Positions 43,459-54,026 of a DNA stretch of 64,000 bases are shown piece after piece. Origin of the DNA: Orientallactaga sibirica. Its lineage: Eukaryota > Chordata > Mammalia > Rodentia > Dipodidae. Numbering within the stretch: position 1 is the stretch's first letter; every line of letters begins with the position of its first letter. Both the position numbers and the translations under genes were made by a program. The stretch lies in NCBI GenBank assembly GCA_036365145.1, contig JAEOAD010000982.1, forward strand, positions 7,528,001-7,592,000, read 5' to 3'. Below the pieces are notes generated by a model. That model did no database searches and was not told where the DNA came from. It worked only from the letters and a program-made list of their open reading frames with translations.

Positions 43459-43497
<39 letters not shown>

Positions 43498-43678
43498 TTT
43501 GAGAGAGAGGCAGAAAGAGAGAGAGAGAATGGGTGTGCCAGGGCCTGCAGCTGCTGCAAGTGAACTCCAGATGGTGTATTACTTATGCATCTGGCTTACA
43601 TGGGTCCTGGAGAATTGAACCTAGGTCCTTTGGCGTTGTGGGCAAGTGCCTTAATTGCTAAGACATCTCTCCAGTCCC
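43445..43678 (-). repeat. DIP-like SINE with long (TTTA)n
   Basis: (TTTA)n at 43457-43500, GAGAGAGGCAGAAAGAG, GCTAAGACATCTCTCCAGTCCC. Confidence 0.9.
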
Positions 43679-43902
43679 AAATTGTCTATTTCAGCATGAC
43701 CTCTGGAATGACACAGGGGATAAGCAGTGTGTATCACTGGAATCTGAGGAAAGGGCACCAAAAATATCTTTTGGTACTTGGTTCTAGCCTGAAATTCATG
43801 AACTGAAGTTATGAGGACAGAAAGAAGAAAAATAGAAGCTGTATATTGAAGCGGTTTTCCTTTTAGGCCTGACTTGAAGACTGGCACTGTGTTCTGCTTT
43901 TG

Positions 43903-44002
43903 TTTTCTGGTGCTGGGGATCAAACCCAGAGATTTGTGCTTGGTTCTATCTCTGATATACATGCCCAGCCCCATCTGAGCTTTTTTTTTTTTTTTTTTTT
44001 TC
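43903..44002 (-). repeat. ID-like SINE plus poly(T)
   Basis: TGGTGCTGGGGATCAAACCCAGAG, ACATGCCCAGCCCC, then 21 T's at 43981-44001. Confidence 0.65.
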
Positions 44003-44362
44003 AACTTGGTACTAAACTTTCCATTAAAAAAAATCAGTTAAAATGAGTTTAACTGCTGATTTTGTTGTCTAGATAATTAACTTTTTGACAGACTCTATCA
44101 TCTGGTTTGAGGTATTTGGAGAAACCATTACCCTTGACCCAGTAGGATCTGGTTTTCGGAATGGTTCCAAATGTTTGTTATATTCACAGTCATACATGAG
44201 TCAAGAGCTGTTCACCATTATTCACTGTGGTTATACTTAGCATCTCTGCATCACCATTGAGTCATTTTCTTCATAGCATCCATCTTTACACAATAGACAA
44301 CTGTGTCAAACAGCATTTCATAGACATTATTTAGAGGTTGATTCTTTTTGTTTCACCCATGA
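44003..44362. other. No gene recognised
   Basis: AT-rich, followed by a short (TG)n/(TA)n run to 44412. Confidence 0.35.
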
Positions 44363-44429
44363 AAGTATATGTATGTGTGTATAAATATATATATGGTGTG
44401 TGTGTATGTATGCATTTAAAAATGAACTT

Positions 44430-44865
44430 GTATTGAAGTAGAAATTATATACACGTTATAAATGTACAGCTTAGAGAATTTTCACAGACTGGCCACATCA
44501 CTCTTGCTAGACCCAGATCAAGAATCACAACATGAGCAGCTCTTAGAAGCACTCATCCTGCCTCCTCCAGTAAGTGCTATCCTTCTGACTTGAATGCTAT
44601 AGGATAGTTTTGTCTTCTCTTAAATTTCATGTACATGGTACCAGACAGAACTCCAGACTTCTTCCAATAGATGTTGTTTGTGAGATTCCTTCATGACGTT
44701 GCCTGTAGTTGCCACATCCTCACTACTATGCGCGCTGAATCACATGGCCTCCACGGTCCATCCTTTCTGGTGGTAATGGGCCTTTGGTTGGTTTCTGGTT
44801 ATTGTGGTTTTAGAAATAATGCTATGAGGAACATTTTTGCATATTTCTGTGCATTGTTAACAGGA
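44430..44865 (-). mobile_element. Ancient L1 3' UTR, antisense
   Basis: TTGTATTGAAGTAGAAATTATATACACG, TTCACAGACTGGCCACATC, AGATGTTGTTTGTGAGATTCC, TTTGGTTGGTTTCTGGTTATTG. Confidence 0.65.
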
Positions 44866-44869
44866 AACT

Positions 44870-45178
44870 ACCTAACAGAACATGTGTGTGTATGCTTATT
44901 CATATATGTGTGCGTGTGGGTGGACAGAAGACAGCCTTAGATGTTGTTCCTCAGGCATCATTCATCTTTTCTGAAACTCTCATTTTTGTGTCTCTAATAG
45001 GTCTAGAGCTCGCCAAGTAAGCTAGTTCTGGCTATCTCTGCCTCCCTAGCACTGGGATTACAAGCATGTTCCACCATGCCACCATGTCTGGCTTTTTTAC
45101 ATGGGTTCTAGGAATTTGATTCAGGTCTTCAAGGCTTACATGACAAGCACTTTGCTGACTGAGTTATCTCCACAGCTC
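44870..45178 (-). repeat. Composite B2-superfamily SINE
   Basis: TG-rich tail, GACAGAAGACAGCCTTAG, TCGCCAAGTAAGCTAG, CATGGGTTCTAGGAATTTG, CTGAGTTATCTCCACAGCTC. Confidence 0.8.
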
Positions 45179-45369
45179 TTGGTATAGTTTTCATAGTTGT
45201 CAGTTATTTTCTCCTCTGAGTTAATAGATAACTTTGTATGAACTAATATATCCTTATCCATATTCAAATTGAGACTCTTGTATAACTTCAGTTAAGTTTT
45301 AACATCAGTTTTCTTCCTCAAAATTCTGTTTCTAAGCTTGTTTCTTTACCAGCTACTTATGTCAAGGCA

Positions 45370-45521
45370 TAATTTTTTTTCGAGGTAGGGTCTCACTCTG
45401 GTCCAGGCTGACCTGGAATTAACTATGTAGTCTCAGGGTGGCCTCGAACTCATGGCGATCCTCCTACCTCTCTGCCTCCCCAGTGCTGGGATTAAAGCCG
45501 TGTGCCACCATGCCTGGCTTC
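45370..45521 (-). repeat. Young B1 SINE with TSD
   Basis: TTTTTTTTCGAGGTAGGGTC to GCCACCATGCCTGGC; TCAAGGCATAATT / TCAAGGCATTATT flanks. Confidence 0.93.
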
Positions 45522-46000
45522 AAGGCATTATTATTAAATATCTTCAGAATTTTAATTTTTCTCTCTGTCCTCTACTGTTCTGTGTGTCTGTCTCATTTAT
45601 TTTGAAATTTAAAAAAAAAACACTCCTTACACTGTTGACTTTATTTTGAGCCAAAGGTTCATCACATCAATGGCTTTAGAAAAGTACAGGTTTCCTGAGC
45701 ACAATTTCTAACTTTGCCAAGGAAAAAGTAAAATAGAGAAAACAAGAAAGAAAGAAGTTAGCAATCTAGACCAACCCTCACAGAAGTATATAAAGGAGAT
45801 TTGGGGAAAAAAAAAAAAAAAACTTCTATATCTTTCTGTGATTAAATCCAGGCCAGTAGGTTAACACTTTTCCCTTTTCTCCAGTAAATCTGTTTTTTCC
45901 ACCAGCTAGAATTGAACAAAAACATTCCATTTTTTTCTTTGTCTGAGACAACTCTGTATGTACTTGCTATGTAGCAAAAACAATTAGCAAATGATGTCAT
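45522..46000. other. No gene recognised
   Basis: AT-rich, A17 run near 45809. No coding signal. Confidence 0.35.
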
Positions 46001-46139
46001 CTATAGCAACACTTACCAATTTCCAGTGTACACAATGATTACCTGGGAGTCTATTAAAGCCACCATCACCTGGTTTCTCCTCAAATGTATCAAACATCTG
46101 AAGAGAAACCACTAAATTCCTCAAAAAGTTGCTAAACCT

Positions 46140-46141
<2 letters not shown>

Positions 46142-46177
<36 letters not shown>

Positions 46178-46190
46178 ATGTGTGTGTATA
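46142..46190 (+). repeat. (TG)n microsatellite
   Basis: About 17 TG units with one CATG break. Just before it, 46005-46060 has weak MER5-like text. Confidence 0.92.
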
Positions 46191-47497
46191 ATCACACACA
46201 TTCCCAGGTACTACCATGAAGGAAGGGTTGGGGTGGGACAGGCATAAAACCAACCACTTCTTGGAGCATGTATACCCTAGCTCCTTTGCCTTCAGGTAGG
46301 ATAACTTCCAGAATTCCACAGACTAAGATCCAGTCTTCCCCAGTGGTAATTGGCTTGATATTGCTGTATTTTAGCTGTCTTCCTACCCCTACTCCACTTC
46401 CCCATTCTCTAACATGTGTTTCCTAGGATTAAATCCTAATTAAACCACTTGCTGTCCAATCCAGGCCTCTGAGGTACCTGCTGGAGGGACCCAAACTAAG
46501 GCAGGGTTCTGCAAGGCCAAGGTCAGGAAGTACTTTTGTTCATTTTAATATAATTCCATTATAAGAAAACATGCCAGGAACCCTAGAGATTTGGTCTAAG
46601 GAGGGTTTCACCAGTAGTTAGAGATTTTGTTAGCATGACACCAAACTTCCAGATGGCTGGAAATAAGGCCAGTGATGGAGAGAATGTTTCCATGTTGCTG
46701 GGCCATTTGGGAAACATGTCCACAGGGTTGGTTTTCTAGTTTCCCCAGAAAAGGTGGTTCTGATCGTTTTGTCCCTTGCCCAGAGGGATGCATCTCTGAG
46801 TTCTGCCTCAGAGCTCTGGCTACATTCTGGATGCATCTTATTTCCATGCTCTCCCTCTCTGGCTTTCTCTCTCATTGGCTCTCTGCCTTGTCCCTTGGGA
46901 TGAGGTGTCTTCCTTGGACCTTCACTTTCCTGAGTAAAGAACCATGACATTAAATTCAAGGCCGTATACTCTTACCTGTTTTCCCAGGCTTTGTATTGAT
47001 GGTTGGTCACTACTCCTTGTCATCATGTCCACAGCTTTGCCCTTCCTCCCCAAGCTGGAGCTGGCTATGAACATTGGCATAACTTAAGGCTTTCAGTACA
47101 TTTTAGGGGATTTTAGAGCTGCCTAGGCCCCATCCCTCTTCTGTAGTTCAAAGTGTGATAAGACTCAACCTTTCCTTACCTAAGAAGTTGGACGGTAATT
47201 CCTCTTTCCGTGGTTCCTGTCCTGTTCGAAAACCTACACTAGACTGGGATGTTGGCCTGACTTGGCACTGTGGTTCTCATGGCATTGCCTTGCCTCAGCC
47301 AGAGTGTGTTGTCCAGCTGATTCAGGGGTGCCTCTCTGTTTGCATGTCATGAGGTTCCAATTAGAAACATTTGGTCTTTTGAGTTTGGAATCTTACATTG
47401 GAGAGTACATCGTCACCTTTATGCAAACAATTGCCAAACATTAAGAGTGAATGGCTAGTGAGTGGTTGTCTGTGATTTGGGGACCCAAAGGAAAGCT
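46191..47497. other. Low-repeat DNA
   Basis: About 1.3 kb with no named repeat. Opposed frames of 79-109 codons at 46608-46959 have no family resemblance; an unlisted LTR cannot be excluded. Confidence 0.35.
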
Positions 47498-47870
47498 TTT
47501 TTAGTCAATTGTCAGAACAAAATGCCATGACTTGACAAATTTATTTCTCACGGGTCTGAGGACAAAGTTCAAGGTCAAGGTGCTGCGTAGTGTCTAGTGC
47601 AGCCCTCTTCTTGGCTTGCAGGCAGCCACCTTCTCACTGTCTACTCACATGGGAGGGGAGGTGTGTTAGGGAAGTAGAAAGGCAAAAGAAAGGAGGCAGG
47701 AAGGGAGGGAGAGAAACTATTTTCCATTTCTCATAAGGCCACAATTTTGTTGACTAGGTCCCCATCCATATGACCTCATTTAACTTTAATTACCTCCTAA
47801 GACCCTATCTCCAAATACAGTCACATTGGGAGTCAGGGATTCAACATAAGAATAGTACTGAGCAATGTCT
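47498..47870 (-). mobile_element. MLT1-like MaLR LTR, ancient
   Basis: ATTTATTTCTCACGGGTCTG, GGCTTGCAGGCAGCCACC, CATATGACCTCATTTAACTTTAATTACC and AAGACCCTATCTCCAAATACAGTCACATTGG are diagnostic antisense MLT1 blocks. Confidence 0.85.
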
Positions 47871-48073
47871 AGCTCTGTGATACTCCCTCCCCGCTCCCCA
47901 GACCTCACTCAACAACTACCCTATTCATCTGAATAAAGCTTGAAATTCCACTGTTAGGGATTCATTTCCTTGGTTTGATGTGTTGTTTAAATGTAAATGG
48001 ACATATGACATGGTTAATGTGCCATGGTGCACCCTTTTCCTAAGAACAGATTAGAGTTCAGAAGTATGGTCAT

Positions 48074-48236
48074 TGACCCACGTTTGACTCTCCGGATCTC
48101 ACATAAGCCAGACACACAAAGGTGAGGCAAGCGCAAGGTCGCACATGCCCATTGGTGGTGCAAGTGTCTGGAGTTCGATTATAGGGGCTGAGGCCCTGGT
48201 GCACCAATTCTCTCTCTCTCTAAAAAAAAAGAATGT
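48074..48236 (+). repeat. DIP-like SINE, long subfamily, 5'-truncated
   Basis: Begins inside the body (CCCACGTTTGACTCTCCGG), includes GGTGAGGCAAGCGCAAGGTCG. AAGTATGGTCATTGA on both sides shows it inserted in truncated form. Confidence 0.85.
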
Positions 48237-48589
48237 AAAAAAGTATGGTCATTGAATACCAACAAGTTGTGACTGGGCCCCACCTAAAGGTCAGAAAGGG
48301 TACTACAGAGGGAATCAGCTTTCTGGTTTTCTTAACTTTGGCAAGGCCTGTCCTAGTCATAAGGTTTATTTCCTGATCTGTTCTTGTCAAAGAGCCCTTG
48401 CAATAAAAGAGGAATTTTGATTTCTTGAATGTATGAACAATTTGACATTGTCTTTGTTATCTAATTTTGTGAAAATAGGTTTCTTATTAAAAGGTCTAGA
48501 AGCTTCTGCTAGGTAGGTTAATGAATGATACCAAATGCCAAAATGGTACAAATTGTCAGACATCTCTTGTCTTCTAAGAATGGCCTGAT
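48237..48589. other. Possible 3' part of the pseudogene below
   Basis: No named repeat. On the minus strand AGGAAATAAACC (48363-48374) could be a polyadenylation signal of the remnant at 48590-49305, but no A tract follows. Confidence 0.3.
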
Positions 48590-48986
48590 ACATAAAGCAT
48601 GTGTGCTGAAGGTCTTGTTTTCAGAATCTGCATTGATGGCAGCTATTGGTACTTTAGACTGATCTTCCTCTGGAGATACAGCAGGCTGACCTGCTGATGC
48701 CAGTTCAAAACACTGCACTTCAGCATTCCAGTTCTCAAAAACTCATGGAAGGAGATCCAAAGGTACTGCCTATAATCCTTTGCTGCTGGAGATCCTCCAC
48801 TATCATTTACAACCTGGGTATATACAGCAATTCTTTCACCGCTCCGATCAAGTTCATCCATAGCACCAGCAACTGGTGAGAACTTATTAACTCCAGTCAG
48901 CCAGAAGTACTTAGGATCAATTGTCACCTGTGACAGAATTTCCTACTAATGATTTCATCACAGCAGGACATTGTCTTTTTTTTTTT

Positions 48987-49018
<32 letters not shown>

Positions 49019-49305
49019 ATGAGCACGCCAGCAGTCTCTCAGCTGCTGTGAACGAACTCCAGACGTGTGCACCCCCTTGTGCACATGTGTGACATTGTGA
49101 GCTTGCATCACTTTTGCATTTGGCTAAATGTGGGACCTGGAGATTGGAACTGCCATTCTTAGGCTTCGCAGTCAGGTGCCTCAACCACTAAGCCATCTCT
49201 CCAGCCTGGCATTGTCTTTTAAAGAGAGCATCATATTGACTGTATGCAAAGGGAGAGGTAGAAGTTCAACTCTTCATGTGTTCATTAACTCTTTTATCAA
49301 CTAGC
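48590..49305 (-). pseudogene. Frameshifted coding remnant, family not recognised
   Basis: Read on the minus strand, three segments look like real protein code in succession: ...QYDALFKRQCPAVMK... (about 49235-48975 across a SINE), ...KFSPVAGAMDELDR...SPAAKDYRQY (about 48925-48735), and ...VQCFELASAG...KVPIAAINADSENK (about 48730-48600). Each sits in a different frame, so at least two frameshifts separate them, and a TGA interrupts the first. A DIP-like SINE splits it. No introns are visible between segments, which suggests a processed pseudogene. I cannot name the parent protein. Sequence at 49600-49900 (minus) may belong to the same transcript. Confidence 0.5.
48975..49207 (-). repeat. DIP-like SINE, long subfamily, inside pseudogene
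   Basis: Poly(T), (GA)n, GTGCACCCCCTTGTGCACATGTGTGAC insertion block, CCATCTCTCCAGCC head. GACATTGTCTTTT / GGCATTGTCTTTT flanks. Confidence 0.9.
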
Positions 49306-49396
49306 AAATTATGTGTAATGACAATAGATACTTGTAGTAATGATTTTGTGTGTTGCTGCTGCCTAGAGTACTTTCTGAAATGTCAAAGACTAATCA

Positions 49397-49580
49397 TGGG
49401 TCTGGAGAAATGGCTCATTATTTAAAGGCACGTGCTTTCAAAGCCTGACAGCCCAGGTTCAATTCCCCAGTACCCACATAAAGCCACATGCTCAAAGTGG
49501 CACATACATCTGGAGTTTGTTTCTCAGTGTCAAGAGGTCCTGGTGTGCCCATCCTCCCTCTTCTCCTTGCAAATAATTAA
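49397..49580 (+). repeat. DIP-like SINE, diverged
   Basis: GGGTCTGGAGAAATGGCTC head, AAAGCCACATGCTCAAAGTGG, CCTTGCAAATAATTAA tail; AAGACTAATCATG / AAAGATTAATCATC flanks. Confidence 0.85.
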
Positions 49581-49589
49581 TTTATAAAA

Positions 49590-49972
49590 AGATTAATCAT
49601 CTACGGGATGATTTTCCCATTAACTATGATTTTGAAAAAGTCTTGGTTGGTTGTTACCAAATGATAATCCTCTATGGAGCACAGTATTCTTCCCCTGAAG
49701 ACATGAGAATGGTACATGAAGTAAAATGAGCCATGTCTTGTGGCTTGTTGCTGCTGGGATCTGCTGCATGTGAACTTGGGCAATTAGAGCGTGATGTCTT
49801 CATCAAACACCTGACTCAGCCACCTGTGTGGCTTTTGCTGTGGGGATCCTGTTGAGGTTGGATCAGTATCTGTCAGGGAAAGTGCATATAGAATCCCAGC
49901 CTACTTGGGGCTACTGCAGCAGCCCTAGCTTTGCATTCTCTTATATGCATCCCCTGCATTTTATTTCTTTTA
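49590..49972. other. Unclassified
   Basis: No repeat named. The 60-codon minus frame (49601-49783) reads like plausible protein and could extend the pseudogene at 48590-49305; unproven. Confidence 0.3.
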
Positions 49973-50072
49973 ATATTTAGTTATTTATTTGCAAGCAGAG
50001 AGAGAGAAGTGGGAGAGAGAGACAGAGAGAATGTGTGCTCCAGGACCTCCAGCCACTGCATACAAACTTCAG
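49973..50072 (-). repeat. DIP-like SINE, truncated
   Basis: TTAGTTATTTATTTGCAAGCAGAG, GCTCCAGGACCTCCAGCCACTGC; only the 3' half is present. Confidence 0.85.
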
Positions 50073-50074
50073 AA

Positions 50075-50235
50075 AGTAGACCATGAAAGAGCAAGGGAGC
50101 AGTATGGAGCAAGAGAATAAGAGAACAATAGAATACATGTGAAGTGAAAGCAGAAGAGGGGTTACTGAGGAGAGGAATAGAATCCAAAGTATGAATGAAA
50201 ATGCCACAGTGAAACTCATGACTTCTGTATGCTAG
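50075..50235 (+). mobile_element. L1 3' end fragment, probable
   Basis: GAAAATGCCACAGTGAAACTCATGACTTCTGTATGCTAG resembles the terminal block of rodent L1s (…TGAAACTCATTATTTTGTATG). Confidence 0.45.
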
Positions 50236-50317
50236 TTTAAGAAAACAAATTTTAAAACCTTTGTGAAAGAATAAAAGAAAGAAATTCTCTCATTTAACAC
50301 ACATACATACATAAAGG

Positions 50318-50440
50318 TAGTGGAATAGTGGCACATTGCTGTAGTCCCAGCACTGGGGAGGCTGAAACAAGAGGATGGCCAGTTTAAGGCCAGCCTCAGC
50401 TAAATAGTGAGACACTGTCTCAAAAACAAACCCAAAACAA
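50318..50440 (+). repeat. Old B1 SINE
   Basis: GGCACATTGCTGTAGTCCCAG, GGAGGCTGAAACAAGAGGAT, GTGAGACACTGTCTCAAAAA. Confidence 0.8.
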
Positions 50441-50639
50441 TATCACCAAAACCAAAAAGCAGATGTGTGTAAAGGTTAGTACTAATCCTGAATTTGGTGC
50501 TTATCTTTCTTGTATGTTTCTTTTAAACTTTTCCTGCACATGAATATGCCCCAGAGCAAGGGAGAATGTCACTTGCGTGCTTTTAAACTTTATGTGATTG
50601 ATATCTTTTTACTATCATTTCTACATGGGCACTGATTTT

Positions 50640-50811
50640 TTTGTTTGTTTGTTTTTGTTTTGTTTTTGTTTTTCGAGGTAGGGTCTCGCTCTGGTCCAGG
50701 CTGACCTGGAATTCACTATGTAGTCTCAGGGTGGCCTCGAACTCTCAGCGATCCTCCTACTTCTGCCTCCCGAGTGCTGGGATTAAAGGCGTGCGCCACC
50801 ACGCCCGGCTA
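50640..50811 (-). repeat. Young B1 SINE with TSD
   Basis: TTTTTCGAGGTAGGGTCTCG, CCCGAGTGCTGGGATTAAAG, GCGTGCGCCACCACGCCCGG with CpGs kept. ATGGGCACTG on both sides. Confidence 0.97.
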
Positions 50812-50824
50812 TGGGCACTGTTTT

Positions 50825-51001
50825 TTAAAAATTATTTACTTGTAAGAAGAAAGGAGAGAGAATGAGAATGGGTATGCCAGAGCTGCAAATGATCATGGGC
50901 CACTTTGTGCACCTAGCTTTATGTGGGTACTGGGGAAATGAACCTGGGCTGGCAGACTTTGCAAGTGAGTGCCTTTAACCACTGAGCCATCTCTCTAGTC
51001 T
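50825..51001 (-). repeat. DIP-like SINE, diverged
   Basis: GAGAATGGGTATGCCAGAG, GGCCACTTTGTGCACCTAGC, GAGCCATCTCTCTAGTC. Confidence 0.8.
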
Positions 51002-51190
51002 CCAAATCTGAAATGTTGAAGTGCCTACATGATGATCAAAAGTTTTGGACTTCGAAGCATTTTGGATTTCAGATTTTTGGATTGGTGATGCTCGGTGGGT
51101 AAAGTTCATACAAATATTCCAAAAATTGAAATAACTCCAAAATCTGAAACATGACCCAAAGCATGTCAGATAAGAGATATTCAACTTGCA
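51002..51190 (-). mobile_element. Tigger/MER2-type DNA transposon fragment
   Basis: TCCAAATCTGAAATGTTGAAG, AGCATTTTGGATTTCAGATTTTTGGATTGGTGATGCTC, AAATATTCCAAAAATTGAAATAA and AGATAAGAGATATTCAACTTG are the characteristic (TC)CGAAAT-rich terminal blocks. Confidence 0.8.
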
Positions 51191-51237
51191 TTGCAATTTT
51201 TATTTATTTATCTATTGATTATCTATTTTATTTATTA

Positions 51238-51546
51238 ATTTGCATGGTGTGTGTGCATATGCCTATGAGAACTCCTTTGTGTGTGGTCTCATGTGTGTGG
51301 GTGGGGACACACTCACCTTTGAGACAGGGTCTCTTTATGAACCTAGAGCACATGGATTCAGACTCAGATTTGGCTAGATTAGATAGCCAGTGAGCCTCAG
51401 GGATTACCTTTGTCTTCTTCTCCAGCACTGGGATTATGAGCACACACCTTGACACTGGGCATTTTATGTGGGTTCTGGGGATCTGAACTCAGGTCTTCTT
51501 GCTTGTGTGGCAAGTGCTTTACCCACTGAACCAGCTCCTCAGCCCA
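51238..51546 (-). repeat. Composite B2-superfamily SINE
   Basis: TG-rich tail, TTTGAGACAGGGTCTCTTTA, TGGGTTCTGGGGATCTGAAC, AAGTGCTTTACCCACTGAACC, GCCC end. Confidence 0.8.
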
Positions 51547-51844
51547 ATTTCTTTAAGACAAAATTTTCTCTTCCATATTTGAATCTGAAACTTAATGTAG
51601 GAAAAAATATAAATGTACTGGTTTAGCCTAGTCTATGCTATAGAAGTAAAGGGGGAAAAAGAGAAGAGCAATGTTTTCTAGAACCTTGGCCAAACATGAA
51701 CCCGACACCTTCCAAATTATGTCTTTAATAGAAATGATCACGAGTGTCACACTTTTAATTTGCTTTCTTTAAATAACCTTCAAGTATCTGTATTGTGTGT
51801 CATGGTTTCTGATAATATGATTTAGCCCCTTATGTGCCTGCTCT

Positions 51845-52035
51845 GTGACTATCTTGCACACTTGTCACTGTTTCAGATTTCTCCATTTAATTTGTATTTG
51901 TTTGATTGCCTAACTGGTATAGATGGTTTGTAGAGGCACAGTTGTGTCTCTTCTGTTCGCCAGTGTGTTCCCAGCACCTCACATAGTAACTGGCACATAG
52001 TATTTACTCAATAAATATTTATTGACTGGGAAGGT
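51845..52035 (+). repeat. L2-like 3' end
   Basis: GTGTTCCCAGCACCTCACATAGTAACTGGCACATAGTATTTACTCAATAAATATTTATTGA is the familiar L2-type terminus. Confidence 0.65.
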
Positions 52036-52194
52036 GCCCAAGCAGGACAGAACACTCACCCTCCACACAGTGGTGATCTTACTACCAGATTCAGGGTGGA
52101 GATGACCTGGGTGAGGTCCCAAAGAGTGTGAGAGAATGAACAGTCACATTCCCCCAGGTCCCAAATTCCTGTAACAAAAGACAGAGTCTGTGAA

Positions 52195-52335
52195 TGCGGA
52201 TGCACAAAGTGGCACACGTGTCTGGAGTTTGTTTGCAGTTGCAGGAGGCTCTGGTGCACCCATATTTACTCTCTCTCTCTCTCTTTCTGCCTCTTCCTCT
52301 CTCAAATAAATGAGTAAATAAATAAAATATTTAAA
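52195..52335 (+). repeat. DIP-like SINE, 5'-truncated
   Basis: Starts at GGATGCACAAAGTGGCACAC; TC tract, AAATAAATGAGTAAATAAAT tail. First of three sense copies in 650 bp. Confidence 0.88.
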
Positions 52336-52349
52336 ATATTTAAAAATAG

Positions 52350-52580
52350 GACTGAAGAGATGGCTTAGCAGTTAAGGCACTTGCCTACAAAGCCAAAGGA
52401 TCCTGGTTCGATTCTCCAGGACCCACGTAAGCTAGATGCACAAAGGGCACATGCATCTGGAGCTTATTTGCAGTGGCTGGAGGCCTTGGCACACCCATTC
52501 TTTCCCTATCTCTCTCTCTCTCTTTATCTCTCTGCCTCTTTCTCTCTCTCAAATAAATAAATAAAATATATTTTTTAAAT
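52350..52580 (+). repeat. DIP-like SINE
   Basis: GGACTGAAGAGATGGCTTAGC head to AAATAAATAAATAAAATATA tail. Confidence 0.92.
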
Positions 52581-52620
52581 AAAAAGAATTATATTTTATT
52601 TTAAAAAAGAAAATTCAGGA

Positions 52621-52770
52621 CTTGGAGAGAAGGCTCAGTGGTTAAGCTGCGTGCCTGCAAAGCCTAATGACCCGGATTTGATTCCCCAGTACTCACATAA
52701 AGCCAGATGCACAAAGTGGTGCATGCATGTGGAGTTAATTTGCAGTGTCTGGAGGCCCTGGTGCACCCAT

Positions 52771-52801
<31 letters not shown>

Positions 52802-52842
52802 TTCTGCTTGAAAATGCATAAATAAAAGTATTTTTAAAAAAA
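52621..52842 (+). repeat. DIP-like SINE
   Basis: GGACTTGGAGAGAAGGCTCAG head; (TCTG)n in the pyrimidine tract; TAAATAAAAGTA tail. AAGAAAATTCA on both sides fits a TSD. Confidence 0.92.
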
Positions 52843-52849
52843 GAAAATT

Positions 52850-53005
52850 CAAAGCTTATGGGAAAGCTAGTCTGACATTCATTTACAGTGACAAGAGATC
52901 CTGCCTCGAAGAAGGCAGAGCACAGACACCTCACCATTGTTCTATGACCTCCATGGTGCTTCATGACACATTCATGTACATGCGTACACACACACAAATA
53001 ATTTT
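52850..53005 (+). repeat. Composite SINE, 3' part
   Basis: GGGAAAGCTAGTCTGACATTC, GACAAGAGATCCTGCCTCGAAG, CACCATTGTTCTATGACCTCC, ACACACACACAAATAA. The head is gone, consistent with the SINE just left having landed in it. Confidence 0.65.
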
Positions 53006-53139
53006 TAAAATGAGTTTTAAAGGCAAACATTTTGAACAGATATTATATAAGCTATTTTACTTTTACTGGCATGAGCATATTATATCTTATTCAGGCAGAA
53101 TCATTTTCATATCAAGCAGAATTGTTCAATCTATTCCTT

Positions 53140-53620
53140 ACTACAATAATGATAATTGGTATTTATTGAGCATTTTTAATGTATCAGGGATTATGTTATG
53201 TGTTCTGTATGTTTTGATCCACATATATATTATAATAACCAAAAAACAGATATTATTTATGTTTATCTTCCCTTTTTTCAATAAAGAAACAGAAGCACAT
53301 CTAAATTATTTTAAATATTATTTATTTATTTGACAGAAAGAGAGGGAAGGAGGGCAGGAGAAAGAGAGAATGGGCGCACCAGGGCCTCCAGCCACTGCAA
53401 ACAAACTCCAGACACGTGCACCCTCTTGTGCATCTAGCTAACGTGGGTCCTAGGGAATTGAACCTGGGTCCTTTGGCTTTGCAGGCAAACACCTTAACCA
53501 CTAAGCAATCCCTCCAGCCCACAGAAGCACATTTTATACATGCCTAAAATTTTAGGGGCAGCAAGTAGCAGAGCCAGAACTTAAGTGCAGGGATTTATGC
53601 TCCTTTAAATGTTTCACCAT
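53140..53620 (-). repeat. MIR split by a SINE
   Basis: GGTATTTATTGAGCATTTTTAATG, TTTCAATAAAGAAACAGAAGCAC, then after the SINE GCAAGTAGCAGAGCCAGAACTTAAG: an antisense MIR continuing across. Confidence 0.65.
53310..53519 (-). repeat. DIP-like SINE with TSD in MIR
   Basis: TTATTTATTTATTTGACAGAAAG, CCAGACACGTGCACCCTC, AATCCCTCCAGCCC; ACAGAAGCACAT on both sides. Confidence 0.92.
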
Positions 53621-53757
53621 CTACTTCATGCACGAACACAGAAACCATTCTTTTCTGTGGTCTATAGTTAGTGACATTCACAAGGAGTTAGGAAGTCACT
53701 GAATAGTACTTTCTTATCCTCCCATCAGCTCTCACTTCATTTTCCCTTTTTGTACCA

Positions 53758-53762
53758 TTGTT

Positions 53763-53818
<56 letters not shown>

Positions 53819-53820
53819 TT
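53758..53820 (+). repeat. (TTTC)n microsatellite
   Basis: Fifteen near-perfect TTTC units abutting an antisense B1. Confidence 0.97.
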
Positions 53821-54026
53821 AGGGCCTTTTTGGAGACAACGTCTTACTATGTAGTTTGGCTAGCCTGTTTCTCTCTATGTAGCCCAGGCTGGCCTTGAGT
53901 TCACAGCAACCCTCCTGCTCCAGCCTGCCCAAGTAATGGGATTACAGGCCTGTACCACCATCCCAGCAATTACCTCAGCACTGAAGCTTTGACCTGACTC
54001 TACCTCTGAGCTAAACCCCCAGTGTT
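53821..54026 (-). repeat. Old B1 followed by ID-like body
   Basis: CAGGCTGGCCTTGAGTTCACAG and AATGGGATTACAGGCCTG (B1), then CAGCACTGAAGCTTTGACC and CTCTGAGCTAAACCCCCAG (ID). B4-like order. Confidence 0.7.
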
